In this document: one piece after another, positions 43,388-55,384 of the stretch
How positions within the stretch are numbered: the stretch's first letter is position 1
Layout: each line of letters begins with the position of its first letter
Source of the DNA: Parapristionchus giblindavisi
Taxonomy: Eukaryota; Nematoda; Chromadorea; Rhabditida; Diplogasteridae
Length of the DNA stretch: 64,000 bases
Assembly: GCA_943737045.1 (NCBI GenBank)
Contig: CALSFV010000002.1
Location: 1,488,001-1,552,000 of the forward strand
Reading direction: 5' to 3'
Program-made: the position numbers and the translations under genes
Notes under the pieces: model-generated
What the model saw: only the letters and a program-made list of their open reading frames with translations
The model's database searches: none
What the model was told of the DNA's origin: nothing

Positions 43388-44785
43388 GCTTCAGCCACCG
43401 TTCCCCTCACGTATTCCATCGTGAACTGACTACCGTACTCCTTCGACCATCTATCGTGAACTGACCACCGTAATCTCCGATTCGATTCCTTTTCTTCTTT
43501 TCCCACATTTTGAACACGTAGTGTACACTGTAATACGTCTTTTTTTCAGATTGTTTTTTTTTTCGTCCGTTGTTTTAAACATTCCAATATGTTCTATTAG
43601 ATTATCGGTTTATCCCCGTCTCGCATCGTCTTGCTCTTTATTTTGTGTTTCCTTATAATCGATGAATTTCGTGTTTTTTTTTCTTCTAGCTAATTTGTGT
43701 GCGTGTGTGTGAATTTAGTCTCTAGATGTTTAGTTAGAAATATTTCTTTCTTTTCCCGCCTACAGTAATCCAGATCATGTCTATCTTTTGCCCCGCCCCT
43801 TCACGACTTCAACGTAAAAATATCGATCTACAGTAAGCCACATCAATCGATATCTATATCTATCTCAAAGCATGCCTGTCCTATGTGCCTTATTTTGATT
43901 AAGTTGTTTCCCCGCCTCCCATTAGCTCTTTCGCTGCCTACCTCTATGTAAACTAAGTTGAGTTTCTTTGAATAACGATCGGTTGAACAACCTTCCTTGA
44001 ACTTTGATATTTGATCTTTCCTAGTTTTCATTTTCCCCTTTTTCACCCTGTCCTTTAGGCTAATCTCGACTTTTTTTCGAATATTGCTCAATAATTAAAT
44101 AAGCCCCGCTATATCTTTCCCCGTACATGTCCATCTCTGTTTCCCATGAAATCTATATCTGTCCTATCTTATCTATCTATATGGCTAATCAATGTATCTA
44201 TCAATCTATCCTATCAGGTCATATTACTATTGGATTGTGTTGATTTCTTTTTTTTCTTTTTTTTCTAGATTTTCCAAAAGTCTCTTCTCACTGTCTCTCG
44301 TTCTTTCCACCACCCATGCAACCACTTTATCAATCTCTCTCGCTGTCTCATCATGTTTATCATAGCCAACCCATCACGGCGTATTGATGTTTTGCTGTTT
44401 TCTATCACAGATTAAGCCACGCCCCTTTTCCTATTTTTCCGCTTCTTTTCTAGGTAAGACCGTTTTCCGTTGTCCATATTTCTCGCGCGGTACCTCTACT
44501 GAACCCGACTACGGCAAATCTTTCTCTATTTTCGATATATATCTTTAATTTTGTTTTTTTTCTTTTTCTCTTTCCTATCATCTTCTATATGCTGTATGTT
44601 TCTGGTACACTTGTCGACCTTTTCCCACTTTTTTCACGTACTTTAAGTATAGTTGCTATGATATTTTCAAACTTTGTTCGTTCATTCATTCGATGACTCC
44701 GTTGTCGTTGCATTTCTCCCAGAGCTTCCCCCCTCCCATTTTCCCCACCACCATTACCACTGTATGTGCACACACATACATGTAT

Positions 44786-44924
44786 CCATGAACGTTGGCT
44801 AACCGTTTGCGCACAAACGTGACCCCACAGCCGTTGGTAGAGGTCAATTCTTCTCCTCTACCCCTTGTGACGTCATGTTTGTCGGTAAACGGTTAGCCAA
44901 CGTTCACGGATACCGCTTTCCATT
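44786..44924. mobile_element. Hairpin MITE with TGACGTCA core, copy 5
   Basis: TATCCATGAACGTTGGCTAACC to GGTTAGCCAACGTTCACGGATA, centre near 44855. Confidence 0.8.
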
Positions 44925-46245
44925 GATCATTATTCGAACTGTAAACTATAAGAGATTCATCCCTATAATGATACCTCTAGGCTACTTTTATCAAACCTCT
45001 GATTAGACGCTCTCGGTTGCTTTGTCAACGCGAGGCTATTGTCAGAGAGGAGAGTTTCAAGTTAGCCTGGGAGTACCACCTATACCTGCCTTGTTCATTG
45101 TCAATTCCACTGCTCCTTTCTCAGATGTCCATTCTTTATCAAGATGTCTAAATCGCTCCACTCATTCTGTTCTGTCTCATCCCTTTTTCGTTCGCTTTAC
45201 CATGTGATAGTGTGCGAATGTCCATGTATTACGATCACATCTAAGCCCCGCCCATTTCTACTTTGTGTCCTTTTCTTTGCTAATAAACTTTGGAAAGCCA
45301 GTGGTCCTTTTTATGCAGTTGACACGGTGTACGTCCGCTTTTTAGTGGATTACTGTAGCTTGTCTTTTGGCGTCTATTTTTACAGTATACTTTACCAAAT
45401 ACGCTAATTTAAATCAAAGATGTATTATTCCTTATTTTTAGATGACAGCATTTGCTATTTTTCATTAAATCTATTAGTTTGAAATTTCACGAACCAGTCG
45501 TTTCAATAAAATTGAAATTAATGGTGGTATTATAGTAATTCTGTTAGCTGTGCGTCTGTCAGATTAAGACATACAATGCTATCTCTTCGTGTCTCTCCAC
45601 CAGACTATGATGCGCTCTTATTGATTGCCGTATTACTACTATTAGCAAACAGCTCGACTCTCTCATATATAAAATGTCTCCCATCTCCATGACGACTTTT
45701 CTAGAGATGGTATTTCGACTATAAGCAGAAAAGATTTAGTTAACGAATAATATGTCTTCAGGGTATTTATGATTATTACTGTTCGCCAATTTCCTAGATA
45801 GCTAACATCGGGTCTTATGAATCAATTGCTAAAATTAAAATTTAAAAAAAATGTCTTGAGAATGTCTATAAAAATCGCGCGAAAATCTTACAGCACATAC
45901 TTGCGCTCGTTAGCAGCTACACCACGCCCGCTTTCCAAAGTCATCAGCTGTTCGCCCCGCCCATCTTACATCTGCATTTTGACCTGTTCTTCTGCGTTTA
46001 TCTCTGTTGGTTTTCGTCATCCTCTGAAATAGTGAAACTTATGTAGTGCTGGATTAATCTAAGATGGTTATCCGACGCGAAAACAGCTTGAAAATTGCTT
46101 GGAACGCGTCGAAAACGGAATTCTCGCTATTCACGCAATTCACGTGGGCTTACTAATTTCAATTCACCTTGCACTTTGTACTCATCTTCTTTATCATCCT
46201 GTTCCTTGTCCTCTTTTAACGTGTTCCTTTGCCGTGATAAGTACT

Positions 46246-46399
46246 ACTCCGGTGTTAAAGGGTAATATTATGGTAAGTAGCGCGAAAAGTAACTTACTTT
46301 TCAGTTACTTTTAGTTAATGTCTCGCTATTTCATGAGTATATAGCGAGAAAAAATAAGTTACGCTACTTACTATAATATTACCCTGCAAAACCGGAGCA
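46246..46399. mobile_element. Foldback of about 150 bp
   Basis: ACTCCGGTGTTAAAGGGTAA and, inverted, TTACCCTGCAAAACCGGAG; the inner arms share GTAAGTAGCG and CGCTACTTAC. Lies about 90 bp upstream of the FAF1-like start codon. Confidence 0.75.
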
Positions 46400-46492
46400 T
46401 TTGTTCTTTTGAATCTGGCATTGTATGTATCTCATCTCTGTTTAGAGCTCCGCTGAAAGACCCGGAGACAAATTCACACATACACACTAAGC

Positions 46493-49400
46493 ATGGACGG
46501 CTTAACAGAAGACCAACTGGATAAGCTACGGCAGTTTCAGGTTAGCGTGTCACCCTGTTTTTGATTGATTGCGCAACTTGCGTGATCATTACGAAATCGA
46601 CAATATCGAGCTGATTTTAGGAGATCACAAATGTGGACGAGCCTGAGATGGCGATGTGCTCTCTCGCCTCACTCGATTGGAACCTCGGTAACTACTAAAA
46701 TATCAATAATAACGGAATTTACCGAATTCCTCTAAATAGTGTGTCTTTCCACTGAAACGTAACGTGTTGTTTTTGATGATTGCATAAGAAGCTATAAATA
46801 TTATCTATTATTTGTTTTGTATTTTTATTAATTAACTACTTTTGATTATTAAGAACGCGCGATCGAGGCCCATCTATCGGAGAGTTTTGGCGGAGAGCCC
46901 GCACAAGCGCCATCTCCCATTCCCGTCGTATCACAACAGCAGCGATGGTCGCCCCCACAGCAAGGTAGTGTTGTGTTGCATACTCGTTGACAATCACTGT
47001 CAAGCACTGTTGTGAACACAACGACTATTACTATCAGATGGTCCCTGGTGTTCCAGTGGTATTGACCCACAAACCAATTGTTGAAGTATGTGAATACCCT
47101 GACACGTTAGAAGCGTTGGGGATATTGACAAACCATCAATGGTTAATATAGTTGGAACTAAAGTTATATTATTTATGTTGTTCAATCGTTAATAAGCCCT
47201 CGTTTTTTGAGGTGCATTGCATATCAAAGAGTTGCACAGTGTTTCGAGAGCGGTCATGGTGTAACTGAGAAAAAGATGGAGCGAAAAAGAGGCAATGAGA
47301 GAGTTCGCAAAAGTGAGAGTCCTTAACTATGAGAGCACACCGTCGTGCACCATATGTATTTTTTTGCCATTTTGTCAGTGTTTCAATGCGCGCTATGTGT
47401 TGGAGCCACGATATGAGTTACCGATGGATGCAAAACATTACGAAAGACGCGCGCTCGCTTAATTGTGGTGTGACACTTGTCGATTCCTGTTTACTATTTG
47501 CCAAAACACTTAAGCCCTAATCCCGAGGGAATATTAAATGTCAATACTCAATAAAAAATAAAGAAAGAATTATTTATTGACGCCATAGTAATATTACGAG
47601 GTGCCAATGATAATAATAATAATGAGATTGAATCAATGATAATATTACCATGGCAAAAGTAGTATAATAGCTGATAGATTATTTGGTATCAGCTATTATA
47701 CTGCTTTCGAATTGCAGAAAATATTAGAGTACCTGTTGTAATTAAAACTAGAATGTTAAATTGGTGTAATATTAATCACTGCACCAATGTGCGAATGTGA
47801 TAAATTATTATTATTATTATTATTATTTTTATTTTTATTAATCGATCTAATTGGTAGATGCCGCTTCGAGCTCGGCGGCAGCATACGACCCGTTTGAGGA
47901 TGAACCGATGGAAGTGGTGGACGAGGAGGCGGCCATTGCTGCAGCTATCGCTGCATCCACCAGAGCTGCCACGATGAGAGGTGAGAGCTTGGCTAGCTCT
48001 AGCTCTAGCTTGGCAATTTACTAGGATGTGCATCTTGTGACATACATTTCCATACCCTCGCAATGCGAGGATTGACCCACTATATAAGGCCCATTTTAGG
48101 CCACTTGATGCGTAAAAAAGCCGATTTTTAAGCGAAAAATAACGAATTTTCTGAATCAACCCACCCTATTTCGATTATTACGCGCTATATAAAAATAAAC
48201 GGCGTGGGTAGTGAACATGCATGAGAGCGGTTGTGTTTGGCTCGTTGCCAAGTTTCTAGCTTGGCAATCCGCAAAGTGTGCAGCTTGTGATATTCGTGTA
48301 GCATCAGTTTTATAATGATTGCACCATGCAATTTTTAAAAGCTGGTAAATCGTTAGGGTCTTTTATTAGTGAATCATAGTGTTGTTATCAAGTTCACAGG
48401 AGAACAATATGGGGATGGTGTTCGTTCGTTCGGGATGGTGTTAAACAACATATTATATTTATAAATTTAAAAATTACGAAATTTGCGACGTACTCCCCCT
48501 ATGAGTCACTTTCGTCCAGTTGGTGATTATAATAAATAAGATAAGAATATAAATGTATGATTTATGTTTTATGCTGTGAAAAAGGGTGACAAATTTAATA
48601 TCTAAATCGTCTATCCGCTTTTCCCCAATTTACCCAATTGCTTACGATTAAGTGAATCAATAAGAATTGATTTAAATTAATTTAATAATTTTAAATTTTA
48701 ATTCTTACTATTGCCTCTTACAATTAATTTACGCGTTCGCAGTCCTAACTTTTTTTATTCAAGAAATCTTCATTTAAAGTGTATGCAGACTTCTTCTTGT
48801 ACATCTATTTATACACTGCCACTGTTCCCCCACCCTAAACCGATATCGCTACCGAGCGACGGACATCCATCAACCCCTTTGTTATTCGTTTTAATGTAAC
48901 ATATAATACGCTGGAATAAAGAATGAGAATACTATTAATTTAATGGTCCTCTATTTGCAGTGCCCTTCGCGCCTCGCCTCGATACCGGCCGCAGCCGCGC
49001 GGGAGGCGCGGGCGTCAGTCGCAGCAGCGGTGCGGTCGCAGCACGCACCCGCTCCCAGTCACGATCGGACTCGGACGATGAGTCGTACGATTTCGCCATG
49101 GAGAACGATCCCGATGAGGAGTCGGCGCACAGCAGACGGGTTGGTGTTTGTATTTTATATTTATATATTTAAATGTTAAATATTATTTAATATTAAATAT
49201 TTTATTTATTTTATTGCATCCTTTTTTTCCTGAAACAAATCAAAATGTAGAATATGTAGAAGATGTAGAAAGATATCGCGTTTACCAACTGGCTATTATT
49301 CAGTCAGGGGCTCTGAATCAGGGTGCATGGTACTAGTATATTTGTTGGCATAAACAGCTGATGTTCTTTCTCATGTCATTTATGACACTGTTATCATGAG

Positions 49401-52400
49401 TAATTTTTTGGTCTGAGGTGATCTTTACAAATCATAAAAAAGATTCCCTAGATCATGGAAAAATCGAGAACAAGGTAGATTAGATTGTCGTGATTATCAT
49501 TATTGATTATTATCGATTATTGATTGATCATTGATCAGACTGCTCACGCGTCAAACGGTGGCAGCCACGCGCGCACCAACAACGACAACTCCCTCCCGCT
49601 CATTCCCGTCGATTGCCAATCGGCCATTGACGGCACGCAGAACTTCCAGTCGGTCTTTGAAGCCAGGTATGCTACGGTAGCTTTGGGCTTTTGTAGTTTG
49701 ATCTATAGATTATTGATTGATCGGTTTAGGTACGGACAGAATGGTCGCTCGCATCTGATGCCGCCCTTCTTCTGTGGCTCGCTGCCCGCCGCTATCAGAG
49801 AGGCCTTTGAGTGTCCCGATCGGCCAGTTTGTGAGAGGTGAGTGTTGATTGGTATTGATTGATAATACTACTAATAATAATAATATTTATTCCTTCAATA
49901 GAACACATCGGGGATGGGATATATTTGTTAGATAAGTATTTTTGAAGGATGTCCGTCGCCAAGGCGAATGATTACTATGATTTGTTGATTTGATCTTCCT
50001 ATATCTCATGAAAATATATGTCATGTCTTTTGAAATATATATCTTCCTATATCCTTCTATATCGTGTACAATTTTTTTGTTTGAATGACGACTACAACAC
50101 CATTATTAAATTCAAATCTGTTGGAACATAATTGGTTCTTGAAACACGAAACTTGCAGGCGCCCACTCGCCCTCTACATTCACCACGACAAGTCGATCGC
50201 ACGCAACATCTTCCCCAATAATGTGAGTTTAATTATCGATTTTTAATAATAATAATAATAATAATTTTATTTCACCAATGTGTCATTTTTACTGTTGCCA
50301 GGGTGGTAGCTATTGATTAGTGTGATTGTAATGGTTTTAAAATGTGATTAATATCGATTGGATGATATCATGATGCGTGTAGTTCTTGGATGAGACGGGC
50401 TGAACTATTAAGAGTGCGAACAATTGAACAGAAGAGAAGACGATTGGGGGACGAGAGTGAGAGATGCACTTTGCGTGTGGTAGTAGTGGAATAGAAACTG
50501 ACGCCAGACGACTAGAGACGGGCGGTGTGGTGAGAGACACAGAGTGAGTGAGTGCATGGAGCGGGAACTGGTAGAGTGAGAAGGGAGGAAGGGCGCAGAT
50601 GGGGTTCTAGGGGGGGGGGGGAACAAGTGGAGCCGACAACTGCTGCGTGCAATCATACTTTACTTTTAGCGTGAGTGGTTAGGTTTAGTGGTAAACGAGG
50701 GATCGAACATGAATTCACCCGGTGATTGCGTGTTTCAGGGATGTTTCAATGGTTGTTCAAATGCATTGCTGGCGTTGATTTGCATATGGCACAGAATCCA
50801 TGGGTCAAAAAGCACTTTGCAGACTACGAGGCCTGGACGCATTTAAATTCCCGAAAAATCGAAAGACCTGACCGCATTTTGAAAATGTGTAACGTAGCTA
50901 TTCGACCTATGGCTGTAACATTGTAAAATCATTTAAATCGGCAAAAAAATAGCCTTATATAGTGGATCGATTCTTGCATTATGAAGGTACGAAAATGTAT
51001 GACGTGGCGCTGTCAACCAGTCGCTTCTTGGTTTCATGATGTTCATTATAAGTAGTACAATAATCATCAATCATTCAATAATCATTAATCAATCAATAAT
51101 CATATATAAATCATTAACCAATCAATAATCATATATAAATCATTAATCAATCAATAATCACTCGTTCAGGTACTGTGTGCCGATGGCGTCTGTCAACTGC
51201 TGCGTTCACAGTTCGTCCTCTGGCCGTGGGACGTGACCACGAAGGAGAACGAGGAAAAGCTCATCCAGTTCCTCACGGACTCCAATCTTTATGATGTACG
51301 ATTATTGATTTATTGATTGATTATTAGACACCCCTACTAGGTCATACAGTACTTTATCTATTATTGAATGGTTCCTCAAATATTGATTGATTGATTGATT
51401 AGACACTGTTTACACCGTATTTTATTTATTATTGATTGGTTCGCTGATCGATGCTGATCTTTCCTACCGTACTCTGTCCACGTACAGTAATCCTCACCCC
51501 CTGATTCAGGTTCGACGTACAGTAATCCTTGCCCTGATTTAGGTTCGTCCAATGGTGGCTCGCTTCATGAGCGACGTCGACCGCTTCCCACTGCTCGTGC
51601 TTCTGTCGAAGGAGGGATCATCGATTAGGCTGGTCGACGTTGTCGTAGGTACGGTATTAAGTATGGGTACTGTAGCGATGGGCTATCGATTGATGGTATT
51701 TGGGATCATACATTTTCGGTGCCCTCACCAAATTATTTTATATAGTGGGTCAATTTTCCAAATAGGGTGGTTTGATTCACAAAATTCGTTATTTTCGCTT
51801 CAGCTTCCTTTCTCATCAAGTTGCCTAAAATGGACCTTATATAGTGGGTCAATCCTCGCATCGCGAGGGTATGGAAATGTGTGCTCCCAGTTATTAAATT
51901 TAGTTGTAAATCCAATCGATAATGATTGTATTGATTATTTGAGGTCCGGACAGCGCGGAGACGGCCGTTGAGAAGCTTCTGACGTGCATGGAGGCATACG
52001 CGAGCATGAAGGTGAAGAAGATTAATATTTTTAAAATCAACTCTCCGCTCTGACAATGTTCTCTGGCTTTCTATGCCTACGAGAGGGCGTTGCCAGAGCG
52101 GAGAGCAGAATTAGGTCGGGGTGTGATTTAAAAAAAAAACCAAACTTTCAAAAAAAGTAGCGTAGTTTTTTCACACGTTATTGTGTTTGTCTGAATTGTA
52201 GTGTGATTTACTAAAACCCTGTAATAATAATGATAATGAATTGATTTATTTATAATAATAATGATTATTATTATTATTATTATACAATTAAATACTTGCA
52301 GGTAACCCTGGAGAAGCAGGAGCAGGAGCGGATAGACCGTGAGCGTCTGCGGCAGGAGCAGGAGCAGGAGCTGCAGGAGTCGCTGGCGGTGGACCGCGAG

Positions 52401-53072
52401 CGTGTGGCCAAGCAGAAGCGAGAGGAGGCGGAGGCGCGAGAGCGCGAGGTACGGTACCAATGATGGTCTATCCTCCTAGCATCCTAGAAGACCCTTCAAA
52501 TGCGTGAGGGTACCCCGATTTTGCGGCAAAAACGTGGGTGGGTCTATCCCAAGGGATATCCAGTCTGTAGGGTACACTTTGGGGATTGAGGATACGGTCT
52601 TATCGATTGATGGGTTGGGCAGGCTGTTGGTGGACTGTACTGTAATTGTGATGTACTGGATGATTCGCGGTTTTACAAGTTGAATAACATGTGCACCAAA
52701 TAAGTACAGTTAATAAGAGAGAAGGAAGATAAGGTAAGGCGACTATAAGCAACGTAAACTTTCTAGACACCATGTGGGTTGGGCCTCATCTGTAGACCAG
52801 TCCACATCCGATTTTTGTGAAATTAAGTGCACTAAAGGAAAATGTACTCAGAATCCATGCAGTACTGTGATATGGTTATGGAATAGAGAATTTTGATTCA
52901 TGTATTCCATAGGTCGAAAAGTATGTTACAAAGTACCAATTCCAACCGCATTTTGTCCAAAATTTCCCAAAAATCGAAAACCCTGACCACATTTTGAAAA
53001 CCGAAAAAATTCGCTATTCGACCTATGTTCTTTCATCACACGCGTTTCATTATATATTTATGAATACGTATA

Positions 53073-53122
<50 letters not shown>

Positions 53123-53295
53123 GTATCGATTGATTACACTCCTGATTACAGGAGTCTGCTCGTCGTGCCAAGGAGGAGCTGGAGGCGCATCGTGCGGCGC
53201 TCAAGGCGGCTCTGCCTGCCGAACCGTCCGAGGGCTCGCCAGAGTGCGTGCAAGTGCGATTCCGTCTGCCAGAGGCTGGCCAGGTACGCGCCAGC

Positions 53296-53329
<34 letters not shown>

Positions 53330-54116
53330 TTAACTTATTGATGAACTATTGAAACTGATTTCCATCGGAGAATACTTGTGTATGTTGCTAGCGATTTTTT
53401 TGTAATTTTATTTGTGTATCAAATTAAATAAATTGTTCATTTTCAGGCCCTCCGTCGTTTCTCCAAACTCAACCCGCTCTCCGTGGTGCTGAGCTATCTC
53501 GAGAGCGAGGGCTACCCGGTGTCCGACTATCGCATGATGAACTCGGAGTTTCCCCAGAAGAAGGATGTAAGTGGCTTAGTTATTAATTTATTTATTGAAA
53601 CCTGAATGTCACTGGTTTAAAGTGGTTTTGTGGGTGTTTATTATAATACTTTTATTATCGACCTTAAGGTTTATTATTTTTCATGTTGGCTTTGTACTTT
53701 TTCTACAAATGATAGTTTAGTCTGAACAGGATATAGGGAACGCTACGATAAATATGATTTTTCCTCTTCTAATTGTAAGCACGAACTATCGAGTTATTAA
53801 TCCATATGTTTACCCTTATTGGGTAATCGAAACACGAATGTGACTGGCCTTAAATTTTTACATAGCTGCCGAAACACCATAGGGCACATTATTAGCTAAC
53901 CTATATATTTTTTAAAAAAATTACATTTAAAATGCATCGTGACGTATACTTGTACATCTATTAATTTTATTAGTTTTATTTGGGGGTATTTGATCTTTGA
54001 TAAAGACTTATCGACTTATCGACAATCACCTGCAGGTATCTGCCATGGACGCGACTGCATCGCTCGCCGATCTCAAGTGGCCCGCTCGTGAAGTGATCAA
54101 CGTTGAGGAGCGATAA
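46493..54116 (+). CDS. ubxn-3: FAF1/UBXN-3-like p97 cofactor
   Basis: Fifteen exons in one frame, 535 aa: 46493-46540, 46621-46687, 46854-46964, 47858-47980, 48961-49139, 49539-49666, 49730-49837, 50159-50222, 51170-51295, 51543-51648, 51944-52011, 52302-52448, 53152-53283, 53447-53566, 54036-54116. Domains: UBA at residues 4-45 (binds ubiquitin); a disordered Ser/Arg/Asp middle; a thioredoxin-like UAS domain at about 195-376 (PLIPV, FEARYG, IREAFE, ALYIHHD, FVLWPWDVT); a Glu/Arg coiled coil at about 377-440; and a C-terminal UBX at about 455-535 (VQVRFRLPEAGQALRRF). FAF1-type proteins bring ubiquitylated clients to p97/CDC-48, including the replisome helicase during its unloading. Oddity: the UBX loop reads SEFPQKKD where the p97-contacting Phe-Pro-Arg is expected. 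Family certain; gene symbol by domain order and C. elegans parallel. Confidence 0.93.
48042..48223. mobile_element. Family A MITE
   Basis: CATACATTTCCATACCCTCGC to GGTAGTGAACATGCATG with GGCCCATTTTAGGCCACTTG inside. Intron 4 of the FAF1-like gene, just after exon 4. Confidence 0.8.
50799..50912. mobile_element. Family B MITE
   Basis: CATGGGTCAAAAAGCACTTTG to GTAGCTATTCGACCTATG. Intron 8 of the FAF1-like gene. Confidence 0.75.
51708..51882. mobile_element. Family A MITE
   Basis: CATACATTTTCGGTGCCCTC to GAGGGTATGGAAATGTGTG. Fills most of intron 10 of the FAF1-like gene. Confidence 0.8.
52030..52133. mobile_element. MITE, AAGGCACACCCC family, degenerate ends
   Basis: CAACTCTCCGCTCTGACAATG and GCGTTGCCAGAGCGGAGAG in inverted order. 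Intron 11 of the FAF1-like gene. Confidence 0.7.
52910..53027. mobile_element. Family B MITE, best-preserved termini
   Basis: CATAGGTCGAAAAGTATGTT to CGCTATTCGACCTATG with internal CCGCATTTTG and CCACATTTTG. Intron 12 of the FAF1-like gene. Confidence 0.8.
53071..53121. repeat. (ATT)n microsatellite
   Basis: About 17 ATT units in intron 12, with a second run at 53296-53330 directly after the donor of exon 13. Confidence 0.9.
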
Positions 54117-55384
54117 GGATTATCGATTTATTGATTATTTTACGCTCCCCCGTCCCCTGCTTTTCCCCTGAATTATCGATTACCTCTGCCCCCCTGCCTC
54201 ATATAACACATCGAACAATGATGACTGAAAAACAACACAAATATCCATAGTAGAATAGAAGCATTCATTCATTCATTATTCTCCTCCCCCATACTTATCG
54301 TAACTTTTTTCAATACGTCTGTTTCTATTGTTTTTTCTTGGTTCGTATACAGTAGGCCGTGCTTATCCTCTTTTTTCCTCTTAACTTATCGTAACTTTTA
54401 TCCACTTTTGATATTTGGTAAAACCGTACCTTATCCTTATCCCGTATCGATCTAGTCGACTCCATGAAGCTAAACTGTGTTCGTGCCCCCCCCCCCCTGA
54501 CCCTTTATCCTCTTTTTTTTTCTCTGGTCGCAAACGTGGTTCTTGTAAGAAGCACTCGCCGCACCACACCACACCACGCACCTTACTTGTTGTTTTCGCT
54601 ACTGACCTGTAATTGTTCTGTGCGTGCCCACGGGCTATATGTCTGAAGTTCATCCAATTCCCTCCAAACTCTCGAAGCTTACTCGTTCTGCTCTCTGGAA
54701 GGTTTAACGCTCTACTCATTCATTCGCCCCCACGATCCGATTATCGATTTATCCCCCCGCCACATCTTAACTTTTCCATGTTACGACTTTAGGATGTATT
54801 TCCAGCGATCTATATATCTCTCCCTATCTCGACTCTTCTTTTCGTATTCCTATGGAACCACACACGAGTCTCGTATCAATTCACCCGCCCAGCTAACCAT
54901 ACTTTTCAGAAGCTCCGCCCCTTTTCCTCTTTTTTCCCTCGTTTCCTACAGTATCCCTGAGCTTGACCAGCACACTCTTTCTCTGACTACTCGTCTGAAG
55001 ATCACACTGATCATTGTGTTTCCTATGTTTTTTTCTTCCTTTCTGAATTAATTACCGGGTACCAAGTCCCGCCCCTGATGCCCCGCCCCCTCTTTTTTCT
55101 GGCTCCGCCTCCTCGTATCGAAGGAGTTCTCCTCTTTCCGTTTCCCAATCTTTCCTCCTATGTCCTCTATCACCTTTCCACATCGACTGCATTCACACGC
55201 CTATGTCTCTCTGTCTCCCGTCTACATCATTATTTTCTGTAAAAAGTCAATTGCTAACGTGAATCAGTTGTAATTTATGTGTGATAAAAAGTGAAGTGAT
55301 GTCATGGCAGTACTTTTGAAAGGGCTACAACACAAAGAGGAATTAAATGGGCTTTTGACAGCGAACTCGTAACGCAGTACCTTC
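54117..55384. other. 3' flank of the FAF1-like gene
   Basis: Pyrimidine-rich, with several CTCCGCCCC / CCCCGCCCC boxes (54905-55110) like those after ING3. Presumed 3' UTR and spacer; no coding exon recognised. Confidence 0.5.

Larger units (their letters stand above)
43388..46492. other. 3' flank of ING3 and spacer
   Basis: Pyrimidine-rich DNA with recurrent CCCCGCCC / CCACGCCC boxes (about 43790, 44415, 45246, 45925, 45958), presumably the 3' UTR and spacer. Contains the hairpin MITE at 44786-44924 and a 150-bp inverted repeat at 46246-46399. No coding exon seen. The poly(A) site cannot be fixed. Confidence 0.5.

Noticed and set aside
33113..54116. ING3 and the FAF1-like gene as one operon
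   Set aside because: The gap is 3.1 kb with transposons. Nematode operon genes are usually about 100-400 bp apart.
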